DNA from: Planktotalea sp.
Lineage (GTDB): Bacteria; Pseudomonadota; Alphaproteobacteria; Rhodobacterales; Rhodobacteraceae
Assembly (NCBI GenBank): GCA_024645145.1
Contig: JAHEGL010000054.1
Coordinates: 1-13,936 of the forward strand
DNA length: 13,936 bases
Direction of reading: 5' to 3'
The notes beneath the pieces were generated by a model. It made no database searches. It saw only the letters and a program-made list of their open reading frames with translations, and had not been told where the DNA came from. The position numbers were made by a program, and so were the translations under genes. The first letter of the stretch is position 1; each line of letters starts with the position of its first letter. This document shows positions 6,076 through 13,054 of the stretch, piece after piece.

Positions 6076-7728
6076 ATGCCCACTCAAGCCAATACACGCC
6101 GCGCAGCGGATCACCTTGTAGATCTTTTAGTGGCGCAAGGCAGTACGCATGTTTTTGGTGTGCCTGGCGAAAGTTACTTGCCCGTTTTGGACGCGCTTCA
6201 TGAACGCGAAGACGAAATTTCTTTTATCACCTGTCGCCAAGAGGGCGGTGCAGCAATGGCCGCAGAGGCGCATGGTAAACTGACGGGGCAGCCAGGCATT
6301 TGCATGGTTACACGTGGACCCGGTGCAACCAACGCCAGTTCGGGTTTGCACGTTGCATATCAAGACAGCACCCCAATGATTATGTTCATAGGCCAAGTCG
6401 CGCGCGACATGGTGGAACGTGAGGCTTTTCAGGAAATTGATTACCGCCGGATGTTTGGCCAAGTCGCCAAATGGGTTGCGGAAATTGATGATCCGTCGCG
6501 CCTGCAGGAATATATATCACGCGCGTACCGTGTGGCTTTGTCCGGACGCCCGGGTCCTGTGGTTTTGTCGCTGCCGGAAGACATGCTTTATGAAGATATT
6601 GCTGTGCCCAAAGCTCCGCGCAAAGCGGCAGCACCGCGCTATCAACCAAATCCGGATGCGATGGATGAGTTGCGTGAGCGTTTGGCATCGGCCAAACAAC
6701 CGTTGATCATGATCGGCGGGGGAGGCTGGAGCGAGACAGGGATCAAGGCGCTTGAGAGTTTCGCCACGACGCAGGGCTTGCCCGTCACTGTCTCTTTGCG
6801 CTGCCAAAGTTTGATGAACAACGATCATCCCAATTATGTGGGTCACTTTAGTGTTGGCCCGACGCCCTACCTCAAAGACGCTTTAGCCCAAACGGATTTG
6901 CTTCTCGCGATCGGCCCACGTTTGGGAGAGATGACTACACAGGGTTACACATGGCTAAAGCCGCCTGTGACGGAGCAAGATTTGATCCATGTGTTCGCAG
7001 AGCCTGAAGAATTGGGCCGTGTCTATGAACCAACTCTCGCACTTGCGTCTGATATGGAGAGTTTTTGTGAGGCAGTGGCGGAATGGGGTCCAAGCGCTCC
7101 TGAAAAATTCATGCATCGGACAGAGCGTTTGCGCCAAGAGTTTGAGACTTTCGTGGCTCCCGAAACACTCGCGGATGATCCATTGGCACCGATTTTCGGA
7201 CATCTGGCTGATGCGCTGCCTGCCGATGCAATTGTGTGCAACGGCGCGGGCAATTACGCAGCTTGGCTGCATCGTTTTTACAAGTATCGCAGCGCGGGCT
7301 CGCAGCTCGCACCGACGTCTGGATCTATGGGATATGGTTTGCCCGCGGCTGTTGGCGCAGCGGTGACGGCTCCCGAGCGCGAAGTCTATGCAATCGCGGG
7401 CGATGGGTGTTTTATGATGACATGCCAAGAGCTTGCGACAGCTGCGCAGCATGATCTCCGCCTCACTGTGATCGTTGTGAACAATGCGCGTTACGGCACG
7501 ATCCGTGCGCATCAGGAACGCGAATTTCCGGGCAGGGTGTCTGGTACTGAAATGATCAATCCTGACTTTTGCGAGTTTGCGCGCTCCTTCGGGGCACAGG
7601 CGACACGCGTCGAAAATGTCGAAGAATTTAAACCTGCTCTTAGTGATGCACGTGCGCGGGGCGGGATCAATTTGATTGAGGTGATGCAAGACACCAACCT
7701 GATCGCACCCGGCAAATGGTTAGTCTAG
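6076..7728 (+). CDS. Thiamine-diphosphate-binding enzyme, acetolactate-synthase-like
   Basis: This 550-residue protein has the three-domain architecture of ThDP-dependent decarboxylases and carboligases. The N-terminal PYR domain carries the cofactor-activating glutamate E56 in CRQEGGAAMAAEA and the VTRGPGATNA segment. A central domain begins near residue 200 (LIMIGGGGWSETG). The C-terminal PP domain has the Mg/ThDP motif GDG at 442-444, ending at N469-N470 (VIVVNNARYG). It looks like an IlvB-related orphan: no small regulatory subunit gene (ilvH type) is adjacent, so a housekeeping acetolactate synthase is unlikely. Sulfoacetaldehyde acetyltransferase, glyoxylate carboligase and oxalyl-CoA decarboxylase are related, but I see no motif favouring one. 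The substrate is unknown. The start is ATG with AAGGA 6 nt upstream. Its 3' end overlaps the convergent methyltransferase gene by 9 bp. It is probably a single-gene unit with the dyad in its leader. Confidence 0.9.
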   Translation: MPTQANTRRAADHLVDLLVAQGSTHVFGVPGESYLPVLDALHEREDEISFITCRQEGGAAMAAEAHGKLTGQPGICMVTRGPGATNASSGLHVAYQDSTPMIMFIGQVARDMVEREAFQEIDYRRMFGQVAKWVAEIDDPSRLQEYISRAYRVALSGRPGPVVLSLPEDMLYEDIAVPKAPRKAAAPRYQPNPDAMDELRERLASAKQPLIMIGGGGWSETGIKALESFATTQGLPVTVSLRCQSLMNNDHPNYVGHFSVGPTPYLKDALAQTDLLLAIGPRLGEMTTQGYTWLKPPVTEQDLIHVFAEPEELGRVYEPTLALASDMESFCEAVAEWGPSAPEKFMHRTERLRQEFETFVAPETLADDPLAPIFGHLADALPADAIVCNGAGNYAAWLHRFYKYRSAGSQLAPTSGSMGYGLPAAVGAAVTAPEREVYAIAGDGCFMMTCQELATAAQHDLRLTVIVVNNARYGTIRAHQEREFPGRVSGTEMINPDFCEFARSFGAQATRVENVEEFKPALSDARARGGINLIEVMQDTNLIAPGKWLV

Positions 7729-9246
7729 GACTTTGAAAATCGCTCTAATTTTTCGGTCTTGGTCTGGGCTTAGATAATTCGGTTGATGATGCGCTAGAAT
7801 TTCACGTGCGCGGGTGTTGGCGCGCCTCCATGCGCTCTGCGCGCCTGCTTCTTGCCAAGTGCGCGGTTGTTCGCGATCCGCAAATTTAGAGTAGTGATAA
7901 TCACGTTCCATCGCAGCATGCGTTTGGGCAGACCCAAGGAAATGGCCGTCACCTAAAATTGCTTGGCAAATTGCATCGTAGCCAAGGTTTTCTTCGCTGA
8001 CTTCAATGCCCTGCATCGCACGATATGTCATCGCATGCATGTCGTCGTCCAAAATGAACGCTTCGAAACTCGCGCCTAAAAGCGCGGCAGTCATGCCAGA
8101 GCTTTCATATATGAGATTGCCACCCGCAAGGGCAGCCGCGAGCGACGTAATGCCTTTTTCAGCGCCATATTGAGCGTCAATCGCTTTTGCGTCTGTCATC
8201 GAACAGGCCACGCCAGAAGGTAGCCCAAGCCAATTGGAGAGTTGCGCGGAGGCTGCGTTGAGCACTGTCGTCTCTCCGCCACCGCCGGCAAATGCGCCAC
8301 TGCGCAGATCAATGACCAACGGCCAGTTCGAAAAGATCATTGGGAAGCCGGGTGAAATTACGTTTACCATCACTAAGTTTGCCAGAGTTTCCGCAAGCGA
8401 TTGCGCTAAAAAGCCAGCCAAAGTGGCAGGAGCGGTCGCGCCCGCTTGTGCAGCGGTGATGCAAGACATTGGGATGTTATGTTTGATGCATTTGTAAACA
8501 ACTTCGACCGCATCTTCGCCGAAACGCATTGGTGAAATCTCTGGGCTGATGTGTGTTTTGAGGAAAGGTTGCTCTGCGAATTTGCCCTCCCCGCCTGCAA
8601 CAATGTCAAACATCGCGACAATCGGATCGACGTGTTGCGCAAGCGTAAAGGCTGTCGCAACCGGTTTGCTTGTGTTTCTCATCAAAGCGTAGGCAGTTGT
8701 CACATCAAGGTCTAAGGGTTCGGGCACGTCCGTCGCAATGCAGCACCGCGTGAACCATGCCACATTATCGAGCGTATCTTGCAGACGGGTGAAATCATGC
8801 AGATCGCGCAAGGTTGAGGGGCGATAAAGCCCGCTGTCGAGATCAAGGGTGTTCACCGCAGCGCCGCCCTTTCCGAAATAGACGTTCTCGCCCCCGACGT
8901 CGATTGAGCGTTCCGGATCACGTCCATGCAGGGTGAAGCGTTTGGCGGCCCTAGCAATAATGTCTTCAACAAGTGATTTTGGCAGGCCGATCCGGCCATT
9001 GCCAAGATCACGCGCACCTGCGTCGACAAGATCGTTCCAAAGCCGGTCTGGAACCTCTCCCATCCCCAAATCACTGAGCGAGCGCAACGCGGTTGCGTAA
9101 ATATCCTGCATGTCTTTTTCGCTCAACGGGCGATACATCCCCCCGATTTGTCCGGGCGGTGCAGGGTTGATGACAGGTGGGGCTGCTCGCTGTTTCAAGC
9201 GGGCTTTGCGCCCAGAGCGACGCGGAGAGCTGGAATGGTCAGACAT
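7720..9246 (-). CDS. MttB-superfamily (trimethylamine methyltransferase-like) protein, non-pyrrolysine
   Basis: This 508-residue protein is related to MttB, which moves a methyl group from trimethylamine to a corrinoid protein. It opens with a basic, poorly conserved stretch (residues 1-30, RRSGRKARLKQR), then GGMYRPLSEKDMQDIY, as in the bacterial branch of the family. The barrel core includes MRFGEDAVEVVYKCIKH and VACSMTDAKAIDAQYGAEKG. The frame is open throughout with no in-frame amber codon, so it does not use pyrrolysine. Characterised relatives of this type act on quaternary amines: MtgB on glycine betaine, MtcB on carnitine and MtpB on proline betaine. The substrate here cannot be read. 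No corrinoid-binding protein or activase gene is nearby. The sugar kinase gene ends 78 bp upstream on the same strand, so co-transcription is possible. The start is ATG with only a weak AGG upstream. Confidence 0.87.
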   Translation of the reverse strand: MSDHSSSPRRSGRKARLKQRAAPPVINPAPPGQIGGMYRPLSEKDMQDIYATALRSLSDLGMGEVPDRLWNDLVDAGARDLGNGRIGLPKSLVEDIIARAAKRFTLHGRDPERSIDVGGENVYFGKGGAAVNTLDLDSGLYRPSTLRDLHDFTRLQDTLDNVAWFTRCCIATDVPEPLDLDVTTAYALMRNTSKPVATAFTLAQHVDPIVAMFDIVAGGEGKFAEQPFLKTHISPEISPMRFGEDAVEVVYKCIKHNIPMSCITAAQAGATAPATLAGFLAQSLAETLANLVMVNVISPGFPMIFSNWPLVIDLRSGAFAGGGGETTVLNAASAQLSNWLGLPSGVACSMTDAKAIDAQYGAEKGITSLAAALAGGNLIYESSGMTAALLGASFEAFILDDDMHAMTYRAMQGIEVSEENLGYDAICQAILGDGHFLGSAQTHAAMERDYHYSKFADREQPRTWQEAGAQSAWRRANTRAREILAHHQPNYLSPDQDRKIRAIFKVLD

Positions 9247-9324
9247 GAAAGACCTATGCGATACGGGCTTAGCAACCGAGATCGAGCAGTGGTCTGAAAT
9301 GCAATGTTTATTCTTGGTTGAGAG

Positions 9325-10251
9325 TTAAAGCTCGCTCTTCCATGGCGGGTTCGCTCCTTTGCGTGACACCGTGATGCGCGCTGCTTTCATGCCATAAGCG
9401 ACTGCGTTTTCTGCGTCTTCTTTGCTCAACTGCGCGATGGCGTCCTTTTTGAGCAAGCCCGCTTCATGCAGCGATGCGAGTACGCCCGCGTTGAAAGTGT
9501 CGCCTGCGCCAATTGTGTCGGAATCGCTTAGATCGACCGGCACGGTCGGGACAAATACCTCGTAATCATCGTGATATGCAGTCGCACCCTCGCTGCCTTG
9601 AGTAATCAGGACCAATTTCGTGCCCTTGCCGAGTAATGCACGCGCGTTTGTGGCGATATCGCCTGCGCCCGCAAGCCACTCTAGGTCTTCATCACTGAGT
9701 TTTACGATATCGCTCGCGCTCACCATGCGTTCGATCCGCGCGCGAAATGCAGTTTCATCGCGCACAAAGCTGGGTCGGATGTTTGGATCAATCATCGTAA
9801 CGTGCGTTTCGGTCGCATTCATAAGCATCGCTTCATATGTCTCAGCGCAAGCGCCGTAAGCGAGGGAAATGCCACCAAAGAACAAGGCGTCAACGTCGTC
9901 AGGTAGGTCAGGAATGTCACTTTGAGAGAGTCCGCGCAGCGCGGTGTTTTCATCAAAGAACGCATACTTTGCCTGGCCGTTGACCAGTTGAACAAATGCG
10001 AGTGTCGTTGCAGCATCGCTTATCGGGCATAGGTCAAATGTCACATCGCTCGCTTGCAGATGCGCTTTAAGCTGTGCCCCAAAGAAGTCGGACGACAGGC
10101 CCGCGAAAAACCCCGATGGCACGCCAAGGCGGCCCAAAGCGACAGCTGTGTTCATCACAGCGCCACCAGAAAGAGGTACAAATGCTGCTTGGTCATCGCG
10201 TGTTTGGCCTGCGACCATGTCAATTAACGCTTCGCCGCAATTCAAGATCAT
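9325..10251 (-). CDS. PfkB-family carbohydrate kinase (fructokinase-like)
   Basis: This 308-residue ribokinase/PfkB-family sugar kinase phosphorylates a sugar with ATP in the cytosol. The first family signature is GGAVMNTAVALGRLG at 29-43 and the second is DTIGAGDTFNAG at 245-256, with D251 as the catalytic base in the anion-hole motif GAGD. DPNIRPSF at 155-162 is the usual central segment. The N-terminus ILNCGEALIDM and the overall length fit fructokinases, but 2-keto-3-deoxygluconate or other hexose kinases are possible. The start is ATG, with GAGTGGACCAGAG upstream giving only a modest ribosome site. A LacI-like operator lies 29-42 bp upstream of the start, which suggests sugar-responsive repression, yet no LacI-family gene is in the window. 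The AraC-type regulator gene ends 52 bp upstream on the same strand, and an MttB-like gene follows 78 bp downstream. Confidence 0.91.
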   Translation of the reverse strand: MILNCGEALIDMVAGQTRDDQAAFVPLSGGAVMNTAVALGRLGVPSGFFAGLSSDFFGAQLKAHLQASDVTFDLCPISDAATTLAFVQLVNGQAKYAFFDENTALRGLSQSDIPDLPDDVDALFFGGISLAYGACAETYEAMLMNATETHVTMIDPNIRPSFVRDETAFRARIERMVSASDIVKLSDEDLEWLAGAGDIATNARALLGKGTKLVLITQGSEGATAYHDDYEVFVPTVPVDLSDSDTIGAGDTFNAGVLASLHEAGLLKKDAIAQLSKEDAENAVAYGMKAARITVSRKGANPPWKSEL

Positions 10252-10279
10252 TTTCTCTGGTCCACTCTGAAGTTTGAAA

Positions 10280-10293
10280 TGTTAGCGCTCACA
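10280..10293. promoter_or_regulatory. LacI-family-type operator
   Basis: TGTTAGCGCTCACA is palindromic at 12 of 14 positions and centres on AGCGCT. It differs by one base from TGTGAGCGCTCACA, the core of the ideal symmetric lac operator, and by one base from TGTTAGCGCTAACA, a pattern common for LacI-family repressors. It lies between the regulator stop and the kinase start, where it could block the kinase promoter. A partial second copy, TTAGCGC, is at 10304-10310 over the regulator stop codon and is probably coincidence. Confidence 0.6.
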
Positions 10294-10303
10294 TACACGA
10301 TTT

Positions 10304-11329
10304 TTAGCGCCGCGCACGCATTTTTGTCGCGGTGACCCCATATTCTTTCTTAATCGCTTCGTTCATCGAACTACTAGATCCAAAGCCTGTCGCCACTGCG
10401 ATCTCCATCATGGAAAGCTGGGTATCTTCGACCAATGCCCGCGCACGTTTGGTGCGCAATTGTTTGTAAAAGCGGGCGGGGGTTTGGTTGAAAACGTCTT
10501 TAAACATACGCTCAAGGTGTCGTGTGGAGACACCAATATCGTTCGCAAGCTCATAAATGTTAAAAGGCATTTCGAGGGAATCTTCCATTGCCTTGACGGC
10601 AGAGCGTACGCGCGTGTCAGACAGGGCAGGGAGCTTAGTGATGTCTTTGGGTTGATCCGCATGGGCTGTGCGCACCATTGGCAACACAAGCCGGTTGCTT
10701 AGTTCAGCCACATCAGATGTGCTCAGTTGAGGGAGCAAGAGCGAGATGATCAGCTCTTCCGTTGCACCAGTGCCTGCCGCAGTAATGATAGAACCGGATT
10801 TTTCCGAGAGGCTGTTGGTTAGGTTCGGGTGATCGCCTGTTTCCGTCAATGAGAGGGCATCGCGCCAATGTGTCGTGACCCTGCCAGCGGGCGATTTAGT
10901 GCGTTTGATGTAGGCGGTTGCTGCATCGGAAAGCAACACGCACAGTCGCGAAATCCGCGTCATCTGACGCAACCGAGAGAACCACTGCGCGTCGCCACCA
11001 CTGTGCCCGCCAACAATGATCAAAACATCTGAAAGCTCGTGATCCTTTACCACCGGTTCGGCACGCACGATCATTCCACAATCGCCATTCAAAAGACCCG
11101 GTGTTTCAGAAACATAGCGCCAATGAAAAACGGGGCCGCCCAAGACTTCGTTCGCGATTTTCAAAGTGCGCGTGATGGCTGCCGTTTCATATTCGCAAAA
11201 GCCTTTGCCCACGTAGATTTCAAACGTGTAGAGCGCACTACGTATGAACGTATCGCGTTCTTGCGGTACCGCACGTTCTGTATTTCGCTCGACACGGGGC
11301 AGGGTCATTCTCCATCGGGCTTTTGCCAC
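10304..11329 (-). CDS. GATase1/DJ-1-AraC (GlxA-type) transcriptional regulator
   Basis: This protein of up to 341 residues has an N-terminal DJ-1/PfpI-like sensor domain (about 30-215) and a C-terminal AraC double helix-turn-helix (about 245-338). Sensor hallmarks are VLIIVGGHSGG at 102-112, GRVTTHWRDA at 149-158 and IITAAGTGATEELI at 181-194. The DNA-binding part shows YELANDIGVSTRHLERMFKDVF at 259-280 and MMEIAVATGFGSSSSMNEAIKKEYG at 307-331. The elbow position that usually holds cysteine seems to be S134-D135, fitting a ligand sensor and not an enzyme. Relatives such as GbdR and CdhR sense betaine and carnitine, which fits the MttB-like gene two genes downstream, though the ligand is an inference. 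The start is uncertain: GTG at 11329 has no ribosome site, while ATG at 11308 (residue 8) has GGAG too close. The glpD-like gene diverges 174 bp away. Confidence 0.88.
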   Translation of the reverse strand: MAKARWRMTLPRVERNTERAVPQERDTFIRSALYTFEIYVGKGFCEYETAAITRTLKIANEVLGGPVFHWRYVSETPGLLNGDCGMIVRAEPVVKDHELSDVLIIVGGHSGGDAQWFSRLRQMTRISRLCVLLSDAATAYIKRTKSPAGRVTTHWRDALSLTETGDHPNLTNSLSEKSGSIITAAGTGATEELIISLLLPQLSTSDVAELSNRLVLPMVRTAHADQPKDITKLPALSDTRVRSAVKAMEDSLEMPFNIYELANDIGVSTRHLERMFKDVFNQTPARFYKQLRTKRARALVEDTQLSMMEIAVATGFGSSSSMNEAIKKEYGVTATKMRARR

Positions 11330-11351
11330 TCAAACTTTGATACAGCGCATA

Positions 11352-11397
11352 ATATCACATTGAAAAGACATCAAATCACGTAAGCTTCTAGTGATAT
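11352..11397. repeat. Inverted repeat ATATCAC/GTGATAT in the divergent region
   Basis: ATATCAC (11352-11358) and GTGATAT (11391-11397) are perfect inverted copies separated by 32 bp, in the AT-rich part of the gap next to the regulator start. The right copy is part of TGATATCA, itself an 8-bp palindrome. These could be half-sites for the divergently encoded regulator, but 7-bp arms at this distance can arise by chance. Confidence 0.25.
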
Positions 11398-11414
11398 CAT
11401 TGCGATCCTAGTGA
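11388..11414. promoter_or_regulatory. Direct repeat CTAGTGA, candidate AraC-type site
   Basis: CTAGTGA occurs at 11388-11394 and again at 11408-11414, exactly 20 bp apart, with similar flanks (TTCTAGTGAT and TCCTAGTGAA). Direct repeats about two helical turns apart on one DNA face are the usual target layout of AraC-family regulators. The adjacent gene encodes such a regulator. The site lies 59-85 bp upstream of its GTG and about 90 bp upstream of the dehydrogenase ATG. Confidence 0.4.
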
Positions 11415-11503
11415 ACTAATGACGTGCGAATGTGGAACAGCGGAGATGTTTGCGCTAAATGAGCGGCATCAGGTAGACTCAAAAGCGATTAAGGGCATAT
11501 CTC

Positions 11504-13054
11504 ATGGCGCAGGACTTTGACTACGATGTGTTGATTATCGGCGGTGGTATCAACGGTTGCGGCATTGCGCGTGATGCAGCGGGTCGTGGCTTACGCGTTG
11601 GCTTGGCTGAAATGAACGATCTGGCGTCTGCCACCTCAAGTGCGTCGACAAAGCTGTTTCACGGTGGCCTGCGCTATTTGGAATATTTCGAAGTACGACT
11701 TGTGCGCGAAGCGTTGATAGAGCGTGAAACGCTGTTGCGCGCGATGCCGCATATTTCTTGGCCCATGCGGTTTGTGCTGCCCTATTACAAAGACATGCGC
11801 TTTGAGAGTGCGACGCCAACGTCCAAGCTTTTGAGTTTTGTGATGCCTTGGATGAAAGGGCGCCGCCCTGCTTGGCTGATCCGTTTGGGTCTTTTTATGT
11901 ATGACAATCTTGGTGGGCGTAAAATACTGCCTGCGACATCCACGCTCGACTTGAGCTCTGGCGTTGAAGGAGCCGTTTTGGATGATCGCTTTGCCAAAGC
12001 CTATGAATATTCTGACTGCTGGGTTGAGGATTCGCGCCTTGTGGTGCTCAATGCGCGTGACGCCCAAGCGCGCGGCGCTGAAATTATGGTCCGCACCAAA
12101 GTCACTGGCGCACAGCGCAGCGATGATCATTGGACTGTAACGCTCGAAGATAGCGAAGGCGCGCGCAATGTCACCGCAAAGATGATTGTGAACGCCGCTG
12201 GCCCTTGGGTCGGTGATGTCCTGAACGGCACTTTGGGTTTAAACAGTCGCGAAGGTGTGCGGCTCGTACGTGGATCACATATTGTGGTGCCCAAGCTGTA
12301 TGACCATGACAAATGCTACTTCTTCCAAGGTGAAGATGGTCGGATTATTTTCGCTATCCCTTATGAGAGTGATTTCACCCTCATTGGTACCACAGACGCA
12401 GATCATAGCGATCCGTCGGAAAAACCTGTGTGCACGCCACAAGAGCAGGATTATCTTTGTGCCTTCGCGTCAAAGTATTTCGCAACGCCTGTTACGCGTG
12501 ATGAAATCGTGTGGACCTATTCCGGTGTGCGTCCGCTCTATGATGATGGTGCCGATAGCGCGTCAGCTGCAACGCGGGACTATACGTTGAAACTTGATGA
12601 CACGGCGGCTCCTTTGCTGAACATTTTTGGCGGCAAAATCACGACATATCGCCGCCTTGCGGAAAGTGCTTTGAGTAAGATTAGCACGCAATTTAAGGGG
12701 CTTAGTGGCAACTGGACAGCCGAAGTTGCGATGCCCGGTGGGGATTTCCCTGTTGATGGCGTGCCGGCTCTCATCGCGAATCTGCAAGCCAGCTATCCGT
12801 TCTTGGATGAGCCGTGGGCGCGTCGTCTTGTCCGCGCCTATGGCACTGATGCTGCGAACATTTTGGGCGATACTAAGACACTTGCAGAGTTAGGCGAAAA
12901 TTTTGGCGCAACCATCACTGCACGTGAACTCGACTGGCTCAAAGCGCATGAATTTGCGCGCACAGGCGAAGATGTTTTGTGGCGTCGCAGCAAGCTTGGT
13001 CTGCGTTTGGACCCAACTCAAGTTGCGCGTGTCAATGCTTATATGAGCGCTTAA
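11504..13054 (+). CDS. glpD: FAD-dependent glycerol-3-phosphate dehydrogenase
   Basis: This 516-residue, membrane-associated flavoenzyme oxidises sn-glycerol 3-phosphate to dihydroxyacetone phosphate and passes electrons to quinone. The N-terminal dinucleotide fold carries GGGINGCGIARDAAGRGL at 13-30. The GlpD signatures HGGLRYLEY (53-61), SGVRPLYDD (340-348) and GGKITTYRRLAE (376-387) are all present, and the C-terminal helical domain follows. The length is typical of bacterial GlpD (about 500). The start is ATG with AAGGG 8 nt upstream. No glpF, glpK, glpR or glycerol transporter gene is next to it, so it looks like a solitary copy. It is transcribed divergently from the GATase1-AraC regulator, which might control it. 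Its TAA stop overlaps the stop of the convergent permease gene by 4 bp. Electrons from this enzyme could reach the bd oxidase through the quinone pool, but nothing in the sequence links them. Confidence 0.95.
   Translation: MAQDFDYDVLIIGGGINGCGIARDAAGRGLRVGLAEMNDLASATSSASTKLFHGGLRYLEYFEVRLVREALIERETLLRAMPHISWPMRFVLPYYKDMRFESATPTSKLLSFVMPWMKGRRPAWLIRLGLFMYDNLGGRKILPATSTLDLSSGVEGAVLDDRFAKAYEYSDCWVEDSRLVVLNARDAQARGAEIMVRTKVTGAQRSDDHWTVTLEDSEGARNVTAKMIVNAAGPWVGDVLNGTLGLNSREGVRLVRGSHIVVPKLYDHDKCYFFQGEDGRIIFAIPYESDFTLIGTTDADHSDPSEKPVCTPQEQDYLCAFASKYFATPVTRDEIVWTYSGVRPLYDDGADSASAATRDYTLKLDDTAAPLLNIFGGKITTYRRLAESALSKISTQFKGLSGNWTAEVAMPGGDFPVDGVPALIANLQASYPFLDEPWARRLVRAYGTDAANILGDTKTLAELGENFGATITARELDWLKAHEFARTGEDVLWRRSKLGLRLDPTQVARVNAYMSA

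Noticed and set aside
6955..7689. 244-codon open frame on the minus strand inside the thiamine-enzyme gene
   Set aside because: It lies wholly antisense to a gene with clear ThDP motifs, has no recognisable domain, and its composition (rich in Arg, His, Cys) is typical of a shadow frame.
7720..9246. In-frame amber codon for pyrrolysine in the MttB-like gene
   Set aside because: The frame is uninterrupted over 508 codons and ends in TAA, so pyrrolysine is not used.
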